Assembly (NCBI GenBank): GCA_005787665.1
Contig: SYAB01000479.1
Span: 1-23,550 of the forward strand
DNA length: 23,550 nucleotides
Direction of reading: 5' to 3'
DNA from: Actinomycetota bacterium
GTDB lineage: Bacteria > Actinomycetota > Actinomycetes > Mycobacteriales > Mycobacteriaceae
The notes below the pieces were generated by a model that made no database searches, was not told where the DNA came from, and saw only the letters and a list, made by a program, of their open reading frames with translations. Both the position numbers and the translations under genes were made by a program. Below, in pieces: positions 7,469-14,879 of the stretch (positions within the stretch are counted from its first letter, which is position 1; every line of letters begins with the position of its first letter).

Positions 7469-8710
7469 TCACCGCCGCAACGGCGCGGCCGCGGTGAACT
7501 CGGCGGCCCGGCCGCCGGATTGCCACCGGTACCACCGCTCCCACCGGCGCATGCCGGACCGCTGCCAGCGTTCGTCGAGCCCCGGTACCACCCGGCGCGA
7601 AAGTTCCACCCCGGCGATCAGCGGCGCCCGCGCCAGCAGGATTGCGATACCCGGGGCCGGCGAGGGCAGGTCGTAACGGCGCCGGTTCCAGGGCAGCATG
7701 AACAGGCCCGAAAACCCGGCCTGGATCCGGTAGTGGTATTCGGCGCGCAGCCGTTCCAGTCCCCGCTGGCCGGCTTTCGGCGCGAACGCCGGGACGAACG
7801 ACTCGACGAGTTCCGCGCCGGTCTGCCCCGAGTCGTAACTGCGGGCCGCGTCGGCCATGAACAGGATGCGCCAGGCGTCCATCACCGTCTCCGGGAAGTA
7901 GCCCTGGCAACGAACGCCGACGAGGTGCCCGCAGTACCGGTTGAAGTGCAGCACCGCCCGCATCTCGGCCGGCGAGGTGAGGAAACCCAGCGCGGTCAGC
8001 CCCAACGCCGGGGCCACGCTTCCGCCGAGCAGGGTCAGCAGCATCGCCGACTGGCTGATCGGCAGACCCCATCGGTCGACGTCCCACTCCGGATGCTGAC
8101 GCACCCGGGCCCGGACGCTGACGTGCATGATCCGGACGTGCAGCGAGATCGCCCGCGCCGGCGAGCCGGGTCGCAGCACCGCACCGGGCGAGCTGACCTC
8201 GATCCACCAGCGTGAGGTCTCCATATAGCGATGCAGCGCACGGTCGCCGGCATAGCCGCCCGAAAGCGACAGCGGCAGCGCCAGCCAGCCTTCGGTGTAG
8301 GTGTCCATCGTGCCGGCGTTGCCGACCGCGCCCAGGGCGTAGGCCCACCGGCGCCACACCGCCGCGCCCCGCTCGACCAGGTCCGGGTCGACCCAGTCAG
8401 GTATGGCCTGGAAGTCCTCGATCAGGGCCCGCAGCGAGTCCGGTACGTCCGGGATGGAGTCGATACCCTCCCGCTGGGCCCGTTCGACGAGCTCGCGGGC
8501 CCGCCTGGGGCCCAGCTCGCCGTGATAGGTCTCGGCGACGAACCGCTCCGCGATCGGGTCGCCCTCGGTCAGCCCCGCCCGGAACGCGGCGGCGACGTCC
8601 TCGGTGGGGAACAGATCGACCCCGGTCAGACGCAGCACCCGGTCCCGGATTCGGGCGTGACCCCCCGCCGTCCCGGCCTGCGGGTAGCGGAAGGCGCTCG
8701 GGACCGGCAC
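7469..8710 (-). CDS. MpaB-like oxygenase (DUF2236 / latex-clearing-protein related)
   Basis: 413 residues from GTG 8710. The central region carries DUF2236/MpaB signatures: GGYAGDRALHRYMETSRW, the basic RIMHVSVRARVRQ helix, WGLPISQSAMLLTLL, and HFNRYCGHLVGVR. This family is linked to b-type-heme latex-clearing proteins and fungal MpaB; mycobacteria often hold several uncharacterised members. An upstream ATG at 8788 would overlap the GNAT gene by about 70 bases and add an Arg/Pro-rich stretch unlike the family. GTG 8710 instead starts 5 bases after the GNAT stop, which suggests coupling. Substrate unknown; heme binding is inferred from family, not shown. Confidence 0.85.
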   Translation of the reverse strand: MPVPSAFRYPQAGTAGGHARIRDRVLRLTGVDLFPTEDVAAAFRAGLTEGDPIAERFVAETYHGELGPRRARELVERAQREGIDSIPDVPDSLRALIEDFQAIPDWVDPDLVERGAAVWRRWAYALGAVGNAGTMDTYTEGWLALPLSLSGGYAGDRALHRYMETSRWWIEVSSPGAVLRPGSPARAISLHVRIMHVSVRARVRQHPEWDVDRWGLPISQSAMLLTLLGGSVAPALGLTALGFLTSPAEMRAVLHFNRYCGHLVGVRCQGYFPETVMDAWRILFMADAARSYDSGQTGAELVESFVPAFAPKAGQRGLERLRAEYHYRIQAGFSGLFMLPWNRRRYDLPSPAPGIAILLARAPLIAGVELSRRVVPGLDERWQRSGMRRWERWYRWQSGGRAAEFTAAAPLRR

Positions 8711-8715
8711 CGACC

Positions 8716-9378
8716 TCAGCGGCCGGCGCCGGGTGCGCGCACCACCAGGGGCACGGCCGGGAAGAAAGCGGCCATCTCGGTGCGGCACTTGCGCAAAGCG
8801 GCCGTCCCGTATCCCTTCTTGCGATGCTCGGGGTGGATCCAGATCCGGACGTTGACCTCACCGCCGGCCAGTTCGCCGAAGACCATGCCCACCCGGTCGT
8901 CGCCGTCGAGCGCGACGAACCAGGCCGCCTCCTCGGCGCGCAGCCGGTCCCGCGCCCAGGTGATCTCCTCATCGAGGCTGCCGGCCGGCGAACCGGAGCC
9001 GTCGCCGGCGGCGCCGATCTCGTCGGTGCGCACCCCGAACAGATCGCGGTCGGTCTCGTCGGAGAACGGCCGCAGCCGCAGGGTGTCGTCGGCGCTGGCC
9101 GGGCGCTCGGCGACGGTGAAGCTCAACTGGCTGTTGAGATCGTCGATCTCGGCGGCGATGCGTTGCCGGGAGTCCTTGGTGAGCTGATCGAAGGACATCC
9201 CCATGATCGCCTCGGCGCCGATCCGCGACTTGCCGAGCAGTGCGGTGACGGCATCGATCGCCGACTCGCGGTTCTCGGACTCCACGATGGTGTCGAGCAC
9301 TTCATGACGGCGCTCCAGCGCGGTGAGCAGGGCATCGGCAATGGCGCGGCGGGTGACGGCTCGATCCTGGTCGGTCAT
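8716..9378 (-). CDS. GNAT acetyltransferase with GyrA-like N-terminal helical segment
   Basis: A 220-residue two-part protein. The C-terminal part (about 130-215) is GNAT-like: AAWFVALDGDDRVGMVFGEL, then VNVRIWIHPEHRKKGYGTAAL with the acetyl-CoA pyrophosphate loop R-K-K-G-Y-G. The domain ends soon after the fifth strand (PLVVRAPGAGR), so it is short. Residues about 9-80 (ALLTALERRHEVLDTIVES, then ALLGKSRIGAEAIMGMSFDQL, then RQRIAAEIDDL) resemble the tower/coiled-coil dimerisation segment of DNA gyrase A. The ATG at 9378 has TAGGCT 6 bases upstream. The oxygenase gene follows 5 bases after the stop. The acceptor substrate is unknown. Confidence 0.85.
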   Translation of the reverse strand: MTDQDRAVTRRAIADALLTALERRHEVLDTIVESENRESAIDAVTALLGKSRIGAEAIMGMSFDQLTKDSRQRIAAEIDDLNSQLSFTVAERPASADDTLRLRPFSDETDRDLFGVRTDEIGAAGDGSGSPAGSLDEEITWARDRLRAEEAAWFVALDGDDRVGMVFGELAGGEVNVRIWIHPEHRKKGYGTAALRKCRTEMAAFFPAVPLVVRAPGAGR

Positions 9379-9384
9379 GAAACC

Positions 9385-9390
9385 AGCCTA
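9385..9390 (-). promoter_or_regulatory. -10 element (TAGGCT), predicted leaderless start of the GNAT gene
   Basis: On the minus strand TAGGCT (9390 to 9385) ends 6 bases before the ATG at 9378. It lies in the divergent gap shared with the GH2 gene. Confidence 0.45.
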
Positions 9391-9402
9391 GCCCGCGGCC
9401 GT

Positions 9403-9442
9403 CCGTTCGGCTCGGGGCTCTCCGGTTCGCGTCGGGGACTCT
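9403..9442. repeat. Imperfect direct repeat in the GNAT/GH2 divergent gap
   Basis: 9403-9421 (CCGTTCGGCTCGGGGCTCT) and 9422-9442 (CCGGTTCGCGTCGGGGACTC, then T) are adjacent. They align with two single-base gaps and two mismatches. They occupy the likely upstream part of both promoters and could be a paired regulator site, or simply GC-rich slippage. Confidence 0.35.
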
Positions 9443-9444
9443 GC

Positions 9445-9450
9445 CAAGAT
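9445..9450 (+). promoter_or_regulatory. Weak -10-like element (CAAGAT) before the GH2 gene
   Basis: CAAGAT keeps the A2 and T6 of TANNNT and ends 8 bases before GTG 9459. No Shine-Dalgarno is present. It is weaker than the other -10 candidates. Confidence 0.25.
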
Positions 9451-9458
9451 GGTCCACC

Positions 9459-12218
9459 GTGGCGAATCCTTCCCCGAGGACGTTCGTGAGGACGTTCCTC
9501 AGGGTCTTCGCCGTGGTGGCGTTGCTGCTGGTGGCCGGTGACGTCCGGGTGTTCGCCCGGCCTCAACCGCCGGCGGGCCAGGACATCGAACTGGCCGCCG
9601 GCTGGACACTCACCTCGGCCGAGACGGTGTCTGCCGACGGGGCGCGAATCTCGACGGCCGGCTTCGACGACACCTCCTGGACACCGGTTTCGCGGATGCC
9701 CGGCACGGTGCTGGGAATCCTGCAGGACGCCGGGGTGTACCCCAACCTGTACTACGGCAAGAACCTGCTCACCGAAGTGCCGCAGGACCTCTACCGGCAG
9801 GACTGGTGGTACCGCACCACCTTCACCGCACCGGCGGGCTACCCGACCTATCTGCTGGACTTTCCCGGCATCAACTACCGCGCCGACATCTGGCTCAACG
9901 GTCGCCGGATCGCCGACCGCAGCCAGATCGCCGGGATGTACGTCGGCCACACCCTCGACGTCACCCCGTGGATCGCCCGGGACCGGCCCAATACCCTTGC
10001 CGTCCGGGTGATCCCGGAACGGGCGATCCACGATGTCGACGGCGTCGAACTCGCCGACAGCTGGTGGGACTGGATCAACTGGCGCTACCTGGGCTACCGG
10101 GACGGCATCTCCTTCGTCGCGGACCGTAACGCCGGGATCTGGAAACCCGTGCGGCTGAGGATGTTCGGGCCGGTGGGCATCGGCCCGGCCACGGTCAACA
10201 CCGACCTTCCGCTGCCCCGCACCGACAGCGCACGCCTGACCGTGTACGCGGGCCTGCGCAACTATTCGAACGCGCCGGTGGGTGGGGTCCTGCGCGCGAC
10301 CATCACCCGCGACGGCAGGCCCCCGGTCCGGGTCGACCGCGTGGTGTCACTGGCCCCCGGCGAGGAGCGCGAGGTCACCTTCTCCCCCGAGGAGTTCGCA
10401 CAGCTCACCGTTGCCAACCCCGACCTGTGGTGGCCGCACACCATGGGCCGTCCCGATCTCCACGATCTGAGGCTGGACTTCCTGCAGAACCGCTCCGCCA
10501 CGGCGAGCGCGACCTTGCGATTCGGCATCCGGGAGGTCGGCCAGGGCCGGGACGACGACCGGGACCCGACCGCCCCCGGCGATGGCGGGAACTTCTTCAT
10601 GACCGTTAACGGCCGGGAACTTCTGGTACGCGGCGCCACGTACACCCCGGATCTGCTCTTCCGCTCTGAACCGGATCGGGACGCCGCGATTCTGCGCTAC
10701 GCCAAGGATCTCGGGCTGAACATGCTGCGGTTGGAGTCCAAGATCGCCTCGACCCGCCTCGTGGAGATGGCCGACGAACTCGGCATCCCGTTGATGTACG
10801 GGTGGATGTGCTGCAACCAGTGGGAGCGCTGGGCGCAGTGGGACTCCGAGGATCGGCGGGTCGCGCTGAACAGCATGCGCTCCCAGATCGGGATGCTGCG
10901 TTCGCACGCCTCGGTGTTCCTGTGGACCAACGGCAGCGACGGCCGTCCGCCCGACGAGGTGCGACTGGCCTACCGCGGGGTGCTGGACGACCTGCACTGG
11001 CCGAACGCCGTCGTCGACACCGTCTCGGCGGTGGGCCGCGACGCCGACGGCACCACCCTGTGGGACGGCATCCGGATGGCCGGGCCCTACAGCTGGCGCC
11101 CGCCCTCCTATTGGTTCGCCCGCCGCTACCCCGCCACCCGCGGCTCCTCCGCCGAGCAGGGCGACAATGAGCACATCCCGCCCTTCGCCAGCCTGCGCAG
11201 GTTCATCCCGCCGGACCGGCTGTGGCCGATCAACGACACCTGGTACTTCCACGCCGGGGCCGACCCGCAGAACGCCGCGCTCACCAGCATCCGCAGGGCG
11301 GTCGACCGGCGCTACGGGCAGTCCACCGACGCCGAGATGTTCGCCGACAAGGCGCAACTCGCGCACTACGAATCCACCCGCGCCCAGTTCGAGTCCTACG
11401 CCGCCACCGGCGGGGACGGCCACAAGATGACGATCTACTGGATGCTCAACAGCCACTGGCCGTCGTTCTTCGGCAACCTCTTCGACTACTACCTGCGGCC
11501 GGGCGGCGCCTATTTCGGCGCCAAGAAGGGACTGCGGCCGCTATCGGTGGTGTTCGACTCCTACGTCACCGGCGACCATCGGCAGGCCACGGTCAGCGTG
11601 GTCAACCAATCCGCGCAGGACGCAGCGGACCTCAGCGTGCGGGTGCGCGTCTACGACCTGTCCGGCCGGGTCCGCGGCACCCGGGGTGCGCAGGGTATCG
11701 ACGTCGCGTCCGGCGGCGCTGTCGCGGCGCTCACCCTGCCGCCCGGACCGGCGGACTCGCCGGTGTTCTTCGTCCGCTGCGAACTCCTGGACTCCGGCGG
11801 CACCGTGCTGATGGAGAACACGTACTGGCAGTCGCAGCAGGTCGACGACCTGGGTCCGGTGTCCAACGACGACGCCTTCGAACTCAGACAGTTCAGCTGG
11901 GCTGATATGACCGCGCTGAACGCGATGGCCAAGCCCCGGTTGGATGTCACCGCCGCCCGATCCGGACCCGACGGTTCTGAGGTCGTCGTCCGGTTGCGGA
12001 ACCCGACATCGGATATCGCCTTCTTCCAGCGGGTCGAACTGCTCACCGCACCCGGCGGAGACGAGATCCTGCCGATCGAGTACGACGACAACTACCTGAC
12101 GGTGTTCCCCGGCGAGACCGCCGAACTGCGGGGCCGGGTCCCGGCCGGCGGGCCGAACCCGGCCTGGGTGCGGGTGAGGGGCTACGGCGGCGCGCCGGTC
12201 GTGGTGCCCCTGCGCTGA
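9459..12218 (+). CDS. GH2 glycosidase, exo-beta-D-glucosaminidase (CsxA)-like
   Basis: 919 residues with an N-terminal hydrophobic segment (about 10-30), so probably exported. Order: GH2 sugar-binding jelly roll (TYLLDFPGINYRADIWLNGRRIAD, about 130-155), immunoglobulin-like domain, TIM barrel (LGLNMLRLESK, MADELGIPLMYGW), and C-terminal beta domains. The barrel has the Ser-Asp doublet that replaces Asn-Glu in the exo-glucosaminidase subfamily (GSD, Asp494), with the candidate nucleophile Glu566 in SSAEQGD. Their spacing of 72 equals that of Asp469/Glu541 in Amycolatopsis CsxA. Other shared blocks are GPYSWRPPSYW and IYWMLNSHWPS. It lacks room for the extra C-terminal module of some CsxA proteins. 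The natural substrate (chitosan or another glucosamine-containing glycan) is not shown. The GTG start has CAAGAT 8 bases upstream. Confidence 0.88.
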   Translation: MANPSPRTFVRTFLRVFAVVALLLVAGDVRVFARPQPPAGQDIELAAGWTLTSAETVSADGARISTAGFDDTSWTPVSRMPGTVLGILQDAGVYPNLYYGKNLLTEVPQDLYRQDWWYRTTFTAPAGYPTYLLDFPGINYRADIWLNGRRIADRSQIAGMYVGHTLDVTPWIARDRPNTLAVRVIPERAIHDVDGVELADSWWDWINWRYLGYRDGISFVADRNAGIWKPVRLRMFGPVGIGPATVNTDLPLPRTDSARLTVYAGLRNYSNAPVGGVLRATITRDGRPPVRVDRVVSLAPGEEREVTFSPEEFAQLTVANPDLWWPHTMGRPDLHDLRLDFLQNRSATASATLRFGIREVGQGRDDDRDPTAPGDGGNFFMTVNGRELLVRGATYTPDLLFRSEPDRDAAILRYAKDLGLNMLRLESKIASTRLVEMADELGIPLMYGWMCCNQWERWAQWDSEDRRVALNSMRSQIGMLRSHASVFLWTNGSDGRPPDEVRLAYRGVLDDLHWPNAVVDTVSAVGRDADGTTLWDGIRMAGPYSWRPPSYWFARRYPATRGSSAEQGDNEHIPPFASLRRFIPPDRLWPINDTWYFHAGADPQNAALTSIRRAVDRRYGQSTDAEMFADKAQLAHYESTRAQFESYAATGGDGHKMTIYWMLNSHWPSFFGNLFDYYLRPGGAYFGAKKGLRPLSVVFDSYVTGDHRQATVSVVNQSAQDAADLSVRVRVYDLSGRVRGTRGAQGIDVASGGAVAALTLPPGPADSPVFFVRCELLDSGGTVLMENTYWQSQQVDDLGPVSNDDAFELRQFSWADMTALNAMAKPRLDVTAARSGPDGSEVVVRLRNPTSDIAFFQRVELLTAPGGDEILPIEYDDNYLTVFPGETAELRGRVPAGGPNPAWVRVRGYGGAPVVVPLR

Positions 12219-12265
12219 GACGTCGCCCATCCGGCGGCGGCACCCGTCCCGGTTGGCCTACATTC

Positions 12266-12289
12266 GGTGGGGCGGCGCCGCGCCGCACC
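12266..12289 (+). terminator. Possible GC-rich hairpin after the GH2 gene
   Basis: GGTG at 12266-12269 pairs with CACC at 12286-12289 around a GGCGGC/GCCGCGCC core with a bulge, about 48 bases after the GH2 stop. There is no U-tract, as is usual for mycobacterial hairpins, and the -10-like TAGGCT follows at 12291. It may be a terminator or just GC-rich sequence. Confidence 0.3.
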
Positions 12290-12290
12290 A

Positions 12291-12296
12291 TAGGCT
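12291..12296 (+). promoter_or_regulatory. -10 element (TAGGCT) for the DMT transporter gene
   Basis: TAGGCT would start transcription near 12303. That gives a leader of about 34 bases containing AGGAAAGGG just before the ATG at 12337. Confidence 0.4.
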
Positions 12297-12336
12297 GGTT
12301 CGGCGGTAGGTGTGCCAACTGGCGCGCAGGAAAGGG

Positions 12337-13242
12337 ATGCCGACTTTGCTTGAGCGCTCCCTGGTGGTGGCCGCAGCCCTGGCCAGCGCGGTGTTCCTCG
12401 CGATCGGGATCGTGGTGCGGCAGCGGGCCACCATGGACGTGCCCGACCACCAGGGCGTCAGCGCGGTGATGGTGACCACCCTGCTTCGCCGGCCGCTGTG
12501 GTGGGCCGGTACCGGCTCGGCCGTCATCGGCTACGCCTTCCAGGCGGTCGCGCTGGCATTCGGCTCGCTGCTGCTGGTCGCCCCGCTGCTCGTCTCCGCG
12601 TTGCTGTTCGCGCTTCCGCTGAGCGCCCGGTTGGCCAACCGGCGGGTCACCCGGGTGGAGTGGGTCTGGGCGCTGGTCCTCACGGTCGCCCTGGCGGTGT
12701 TCGTGGCCCTGGCGCGGGCCGCCCCCGGCGACTACGAGGGCTCCGGTCGCCCAGCCGTCATCGTCGCCGTGGTGGCGCTGGCGCTGGCGCTGGGCACGCT
12801 GCCGCTGGCGGTCCGGCTGAACGGCTGGCACCGGGCGCTCGCGCTGGCCACCGCGGTGGGTGTGCTCTTCGGAGTCGTGGCGGTGCTCACCAAGATCGTC
12901 ATGAACACCGTGACCGAGGGCCATCCGGCCCGGCTGCTGACCTCACCGGTGCTCTACGTGCTGGCGCTGGTCGGGATCGTCGCCACATTGCTGCAACAGT
13001 CGGCTTTTCACGCCGGATCGCTGCGGGCCTCGGTGCCCGCCATGCTGGTCCTGGAACCGGTCGTGGCGGTCCTGCTGGGTCAGGTCGTCCTCGGCGAGCA
13101 CCTCACGGTCAACCCGCCGACCGCCGTCGTCCTGGGTTTCGCACTGGCCGCGATGGCCGCGGCCACCGTGGCCCTCGGCCGCGACGAGGGCGCCTACGAG
13201 GAGCAACTCGAAGCCGTCACCCGCGGTCGCCGCGACGACTGA
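12337..13242 (+). CDS. DMT-superfamily membrane transporter
   Basis: 301 residues, almost entirely hydrophobic, with about nine to ten membrane segments in two halves. These include VVAAALASAVFLAIGIVV near the start, LLLVAPLLVSALLFALPLSA, and a second-half pair VLYVLALVGIVATLLQQSAFHAGS and SVPAMLVLEPVVAVLLGQVVLGEHL. The last block is the EamA-type motif near the end of drug/metabolite transporters. The tail (GRDEGAYEEQLEAVTRGRRDD) is charged and cytoplasmic. ATG 12337 is chosen over an in-frame upstream start at 12310 because AGGAAAGGG directly precedes it and the hydrophobic segment then starts normally. Substrate unknown. Confidence 0.88.
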   Translation: MPTLLERSLVVAAALASAVFLAIGIVVRQRATMDVPDHQGVSAVMVTTLLRRPLWWAGTGSAVIGYAFQAVALAFGSLLLVAPLLVSALLFALPLSARLANRRVTRVEWVWALVLTVALAVFVALARAAPGDYEGSGRPAVIVAVVALALALGTLPLAVRLNGWHRALALATAVGVLFGVVAVLTKIVMNTVTEGHPARLLTSPVLYVLALVGIVATLLQQSAFHAGSLRASVPAMLVLEPVVAVLLGQVVLGEHLTVNPPTAVVLGFALAAMAAATVALGRDEGAYEEQLEAVTRGRRDD

Positions 13243-13253
13243 GTCCCGCCGCG

Positions 13254-13268
13254 GGCGCCGTCGGCGCC
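13254..13268 (+). other. GGCGCC-GTC-GGCGCC hairpin
   Basis: A perfect 6-base GC stem with a 3-base loop sits 11 bases after the DMT stop and 9 bases before the -10-like TATCGT of the next gene. It could act as an intrinsic terminator, but there is no U-tract and each arm is itself palindromic. Confidence 0.3.
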
Positions 13269-13276
13269 GGCCCGAC

Positions 13277-13282
13277 TATCGT
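13277..13282 (+). promoter_or_regulatory. -10 element (TATCGT), predicted leaderless start at 13290
   Basis: TATCGT fits TANNNT and ends 7 bases before the ATG at 13290. This decides that ATG over the in-frame GTG at 13281, which lies inside the hexamer. Confidence 0.45.
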
Positions 13283-13289
13283 GTGCGCC

Positions 13290-14102
13290 ATGGTGGCCTG
13301 CGACCCGATCGCCCAGATCGAGGCGAGTCCGCCCGGCCCGAACGTGGGGGCTTTCTTCGATTGTGACGGCACCGTCGTCGCCGGTTTCACCGCCGCCGCG
13401 CACGCCAGTGACCGGCTGCGCCGTGGACAGGCAAGCGTCGGCGAGGTGCTCGGCGTCGTCGAGGCGTCGGTGCGCTACAAGCTGGGACGCATGCAGTTCG
13501 AGCGGCTACTCACCCGTGCCGCCGGGTACCTGCAGGGTGATTCGCTGACCGACCTCGACGATGCGGGCCGGCGAGTGTTCACCGAACAGCTGGCCGCCAG
13601 GATCTACCCGCTGATGCGCAGGATCGTGGCGGCCCATCGCGACCGCGGTCACACCCTGATGATGTGCTCCTCGGCGCTGACCATTCACGCCGAGCCGGTG
13701 GCCCGCGAGCTGGGTATCGACGATGTCGTGTGCAACAGCTTCGAGTTGGACGCCGATGGAAGGCTGACCGGTCGGATCGCCAAGCCCGTCGTTTGGGGGC
13801 GCCAGAAAGCGGTTGCGGTGCAGGGTTTTTGCGAGCAGCGCGGGGTCGATCTGCGGCAGAGCTTCTGCTACGCCGACGGCGACGAGGACGCGCCGTTGAT
13901 GAGGTTGGTCGGGCATCCCCGCCCGGTCAACCCGCGGGCCGGTCTGGCCGCCCTGGCCGACACCGAGGGCTGGCCGGTGCTCCGTCTCACCCCGCCCGGC
14001 CGGACGGGCTCGGCCGATGCGCTCGGACACCTGCCCGACCTGGGCCGGGCGGCTCTGGGTGCGGCCTTCGGCGCGCTGGCCTTGCGCGGCCGGCGCCGCT
14101 GA
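13290..14102 (+). CDS. HAD-IB family phosphatase (stand-alone)
   Basis: 270 residues with the four HAD motifs: FFDCDGTVVAG (nucleophile Asp, about 29-39), CSSALTIHAEPVARELG (motif II Ser), the Lys in WGRQKAVA, and CYADGDEDAPLMRLVG (motif IV acids). The VGAFFDCDGTVVAGFTA start and the HPRPVNPRAGLAALA region closely resemble the N-terminal half of mycobacterial HAD/acyltransferase fusions such as the PlsC-type Rv2483c. The protein ends with a short Ala/Gly-rich helix and has no acyltransferase HxxxxD. Phosphoserine or lysolipid phosphate substrates are possible but unproven. The open frame upstream overlaps the DMT gene and was not used. Confidence 0.88.
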   Translation: MVACDPIAQIEASPPGPNVGAFFDCDGTVVAGFTAAAHASDRLRRGQASVGEVLGVVEASVRYKLGRMQFERLLTRAAGYLQGDSLTDLDDAGRRVFTEQLAARIYPLMRRIVAAHRDRGHTLMMCSSALTIHAEPVARELGIDDVVCNSFELDADGRLTGRIAKPVVWGRQKAVAVQGFCEQRGVDLRQSFCYADGDEDAPLMRLVGHPRPVNPRAGLAALADTEGWPVLRLTPPGRTGSADALGHLPDLGRAALGAAFGALALRGRRR

Positions 14103-14103
14103 G

Positions 14104-14850
14104 TCACATCGGCCGGTGCGGGACGTCGGTGATCAGTCCGCCGTCGACCACGTACTCCGAACCGGTCGAGAACGACGACTCGTCGCTGGCCAGGAACACC
14201 ATGAACGAGGCCACCTCCTCGGGGGTGCCGGCCCGGCCCATCGGCGCGGTCACGATGTCGTCGGGCAGGTGCTTGGTCATCGGCGTCCTGATGAAGCCCG
14301 GGTGGATCGAGTTCACCCGGATACCCTCCGGCGCCAACTCCAACGCCGCCGACTTGGTCAGCCCGCGCAGTCCCCACTTGGACGCGACGTAGCTGTGTGC
14401 CCACACCGCGCCGCGCATCCCCTCGATCGAGGAGACGTTGATGATCGAACCGCCTCCGGCGGCGATCATCGGGTCGATCACCGCCTGGATGCCCCGCATC
14501 GCGCCGGTGAGGTTGACGTCGAGCACCTTCTGCCACTTGGTGATGTCCGCGGTCTTCAGTGGGGCGACCTGGACGGTCCCGGCGTTGTTGATCAGGACGT
14601 TGAGTTTCCCGAAGGTCTCCACCGCGGTGCCCACCGCGGCCGCCCAGTCCTCCGCACTGGTCACGTCGAGGTGGACGTAGCGTGCGGCGTCGCCGAGCTC
14701 CTCGGCCAGCGTGGCGCCCTGATCGTCGAGGATGTCCCCGATCACCACCTTGGCGCCCTCGGCGATCAGCATCCGGGCGCCGGCCGCACCCATCCCGCGC
14801 GCGCTGGCGCCGCCGGTGATCAACACGACCTTGTCGTCCACACGTCCCAT
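14104..14850 (-). CDS. SDR oxidoreductase, FabG3-like (3-alpha/20-beta-hydroxysteroid dehydrogenase type)
   Basis: A 248-residue classical SDR. It has NNAG (INNAGTVQVAPL), catalytic Ser in INVSSIEG, the Tyr-x3-Lys in SYVASKWGLRGLTK, and the C-terminal GSEYVVDGGL. Blocks such as VVIGDILD, DAARYVHLDVTS, SIEG, GIRVNSIHPGFIRTPMT and FLASDESSFSTG match mycobacterial Rv2002 (FabG3), an NADH-dependent hydroxysteroid dehydrogenase. The nucleotide loop reads TGGASARGMGA, two residues longer than the usual TGxxxGxG. The gene is divergent from 14910 and shares a KstR-like operator with it. TAATCT lies 8 bases before the ATG and no Shine-Dalgarno is seen. A steroid or acyl substrate is inferred. Confidence 0.9.
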   Translation of the reverse strand: MGRVDDKVVLITGGASARGMGAAGARMLIAEGAKVVIGDILDDQGATLAEELGDAARYVHLDVTSAEDWAAAVGTAVETFGKLNVLINNAGTVQVAPLKTADITKWQKVLDVNLTGAMRGIQAVIDPMIAAGGGSIINVSSIEGMRGAVWAHSYVASKWGLRGLTKSAALELAPEGIRVNSIHPGFIRTPMTKHLPDDIVTAPMGRAGTPEEVASFMVFLASDESSFSTGSEYVVDGGLITDVPHRPM

Positions 14851-14858
14851 GAGCCGTC

Positions 14859-14864
14859 AGATTA
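14859..14864 (-). promoter_or_regulatory. -10 element (TAATCT), predicted leaderless start of the SDR gene
   Basis: On the minus strand TAATCT (14864 to 14859) ends 8 bases before the ATG at 14850. It lies directly beside the KstR-like operator, so bound repressor would occlude it. Confidence 0.5.
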
Positions 14865-14865
14865 C

Positions 14866-14879
14866 TAGAACCTGTTCCA
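14866..14879. promoter_or_regulatory. KstR-like operator between divergent SDR and amine-dehydrogenase-like genes
   Basis: TAGAACCTGTTCCA matches the published KstR consensus TnnAACnnGTTnnA at every fixed base. The palindrome extends to 18 bases (14864-14881, ACTAGAACCTGTTCCAGT) with one mismatched pair outside the centre. KstR is the TetR-family repressor of mycobacterial cholesterol catabolism, relieved by a CoA-thioester of a cholesterol catabolite. The site lies between the two divergent -10 elements and overlaps the likely -35 of the plus-strand gene. Identity of the bound regulator is inferred. Confidence 0.75.

Noticed and set aside
8711..8788. Longer start of the MpaB-like oxygenase
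   Set aside because: It would overlap the GNAT C-terminus and adds an Arg/Pro-rich stretch absent from the family. GTG 8710 directly follows the GNAT stop.
8212..9489. A 425-codon plus-strand frame across the GNAT/oxygenase genes
   Set aside because: It is antisense to two recognisable genes, Pro/Arg-rich at its start, and lacks any domain.
12498..13289. Upstream extension of the HAD hydrolase frame
   Set aside because: It overlaps the DMT transporter and is Arg/Gly/Pro-rich. The HAD domain starts normally from ATG 13290, which has a -10-like hexamer 7 bases upstream.
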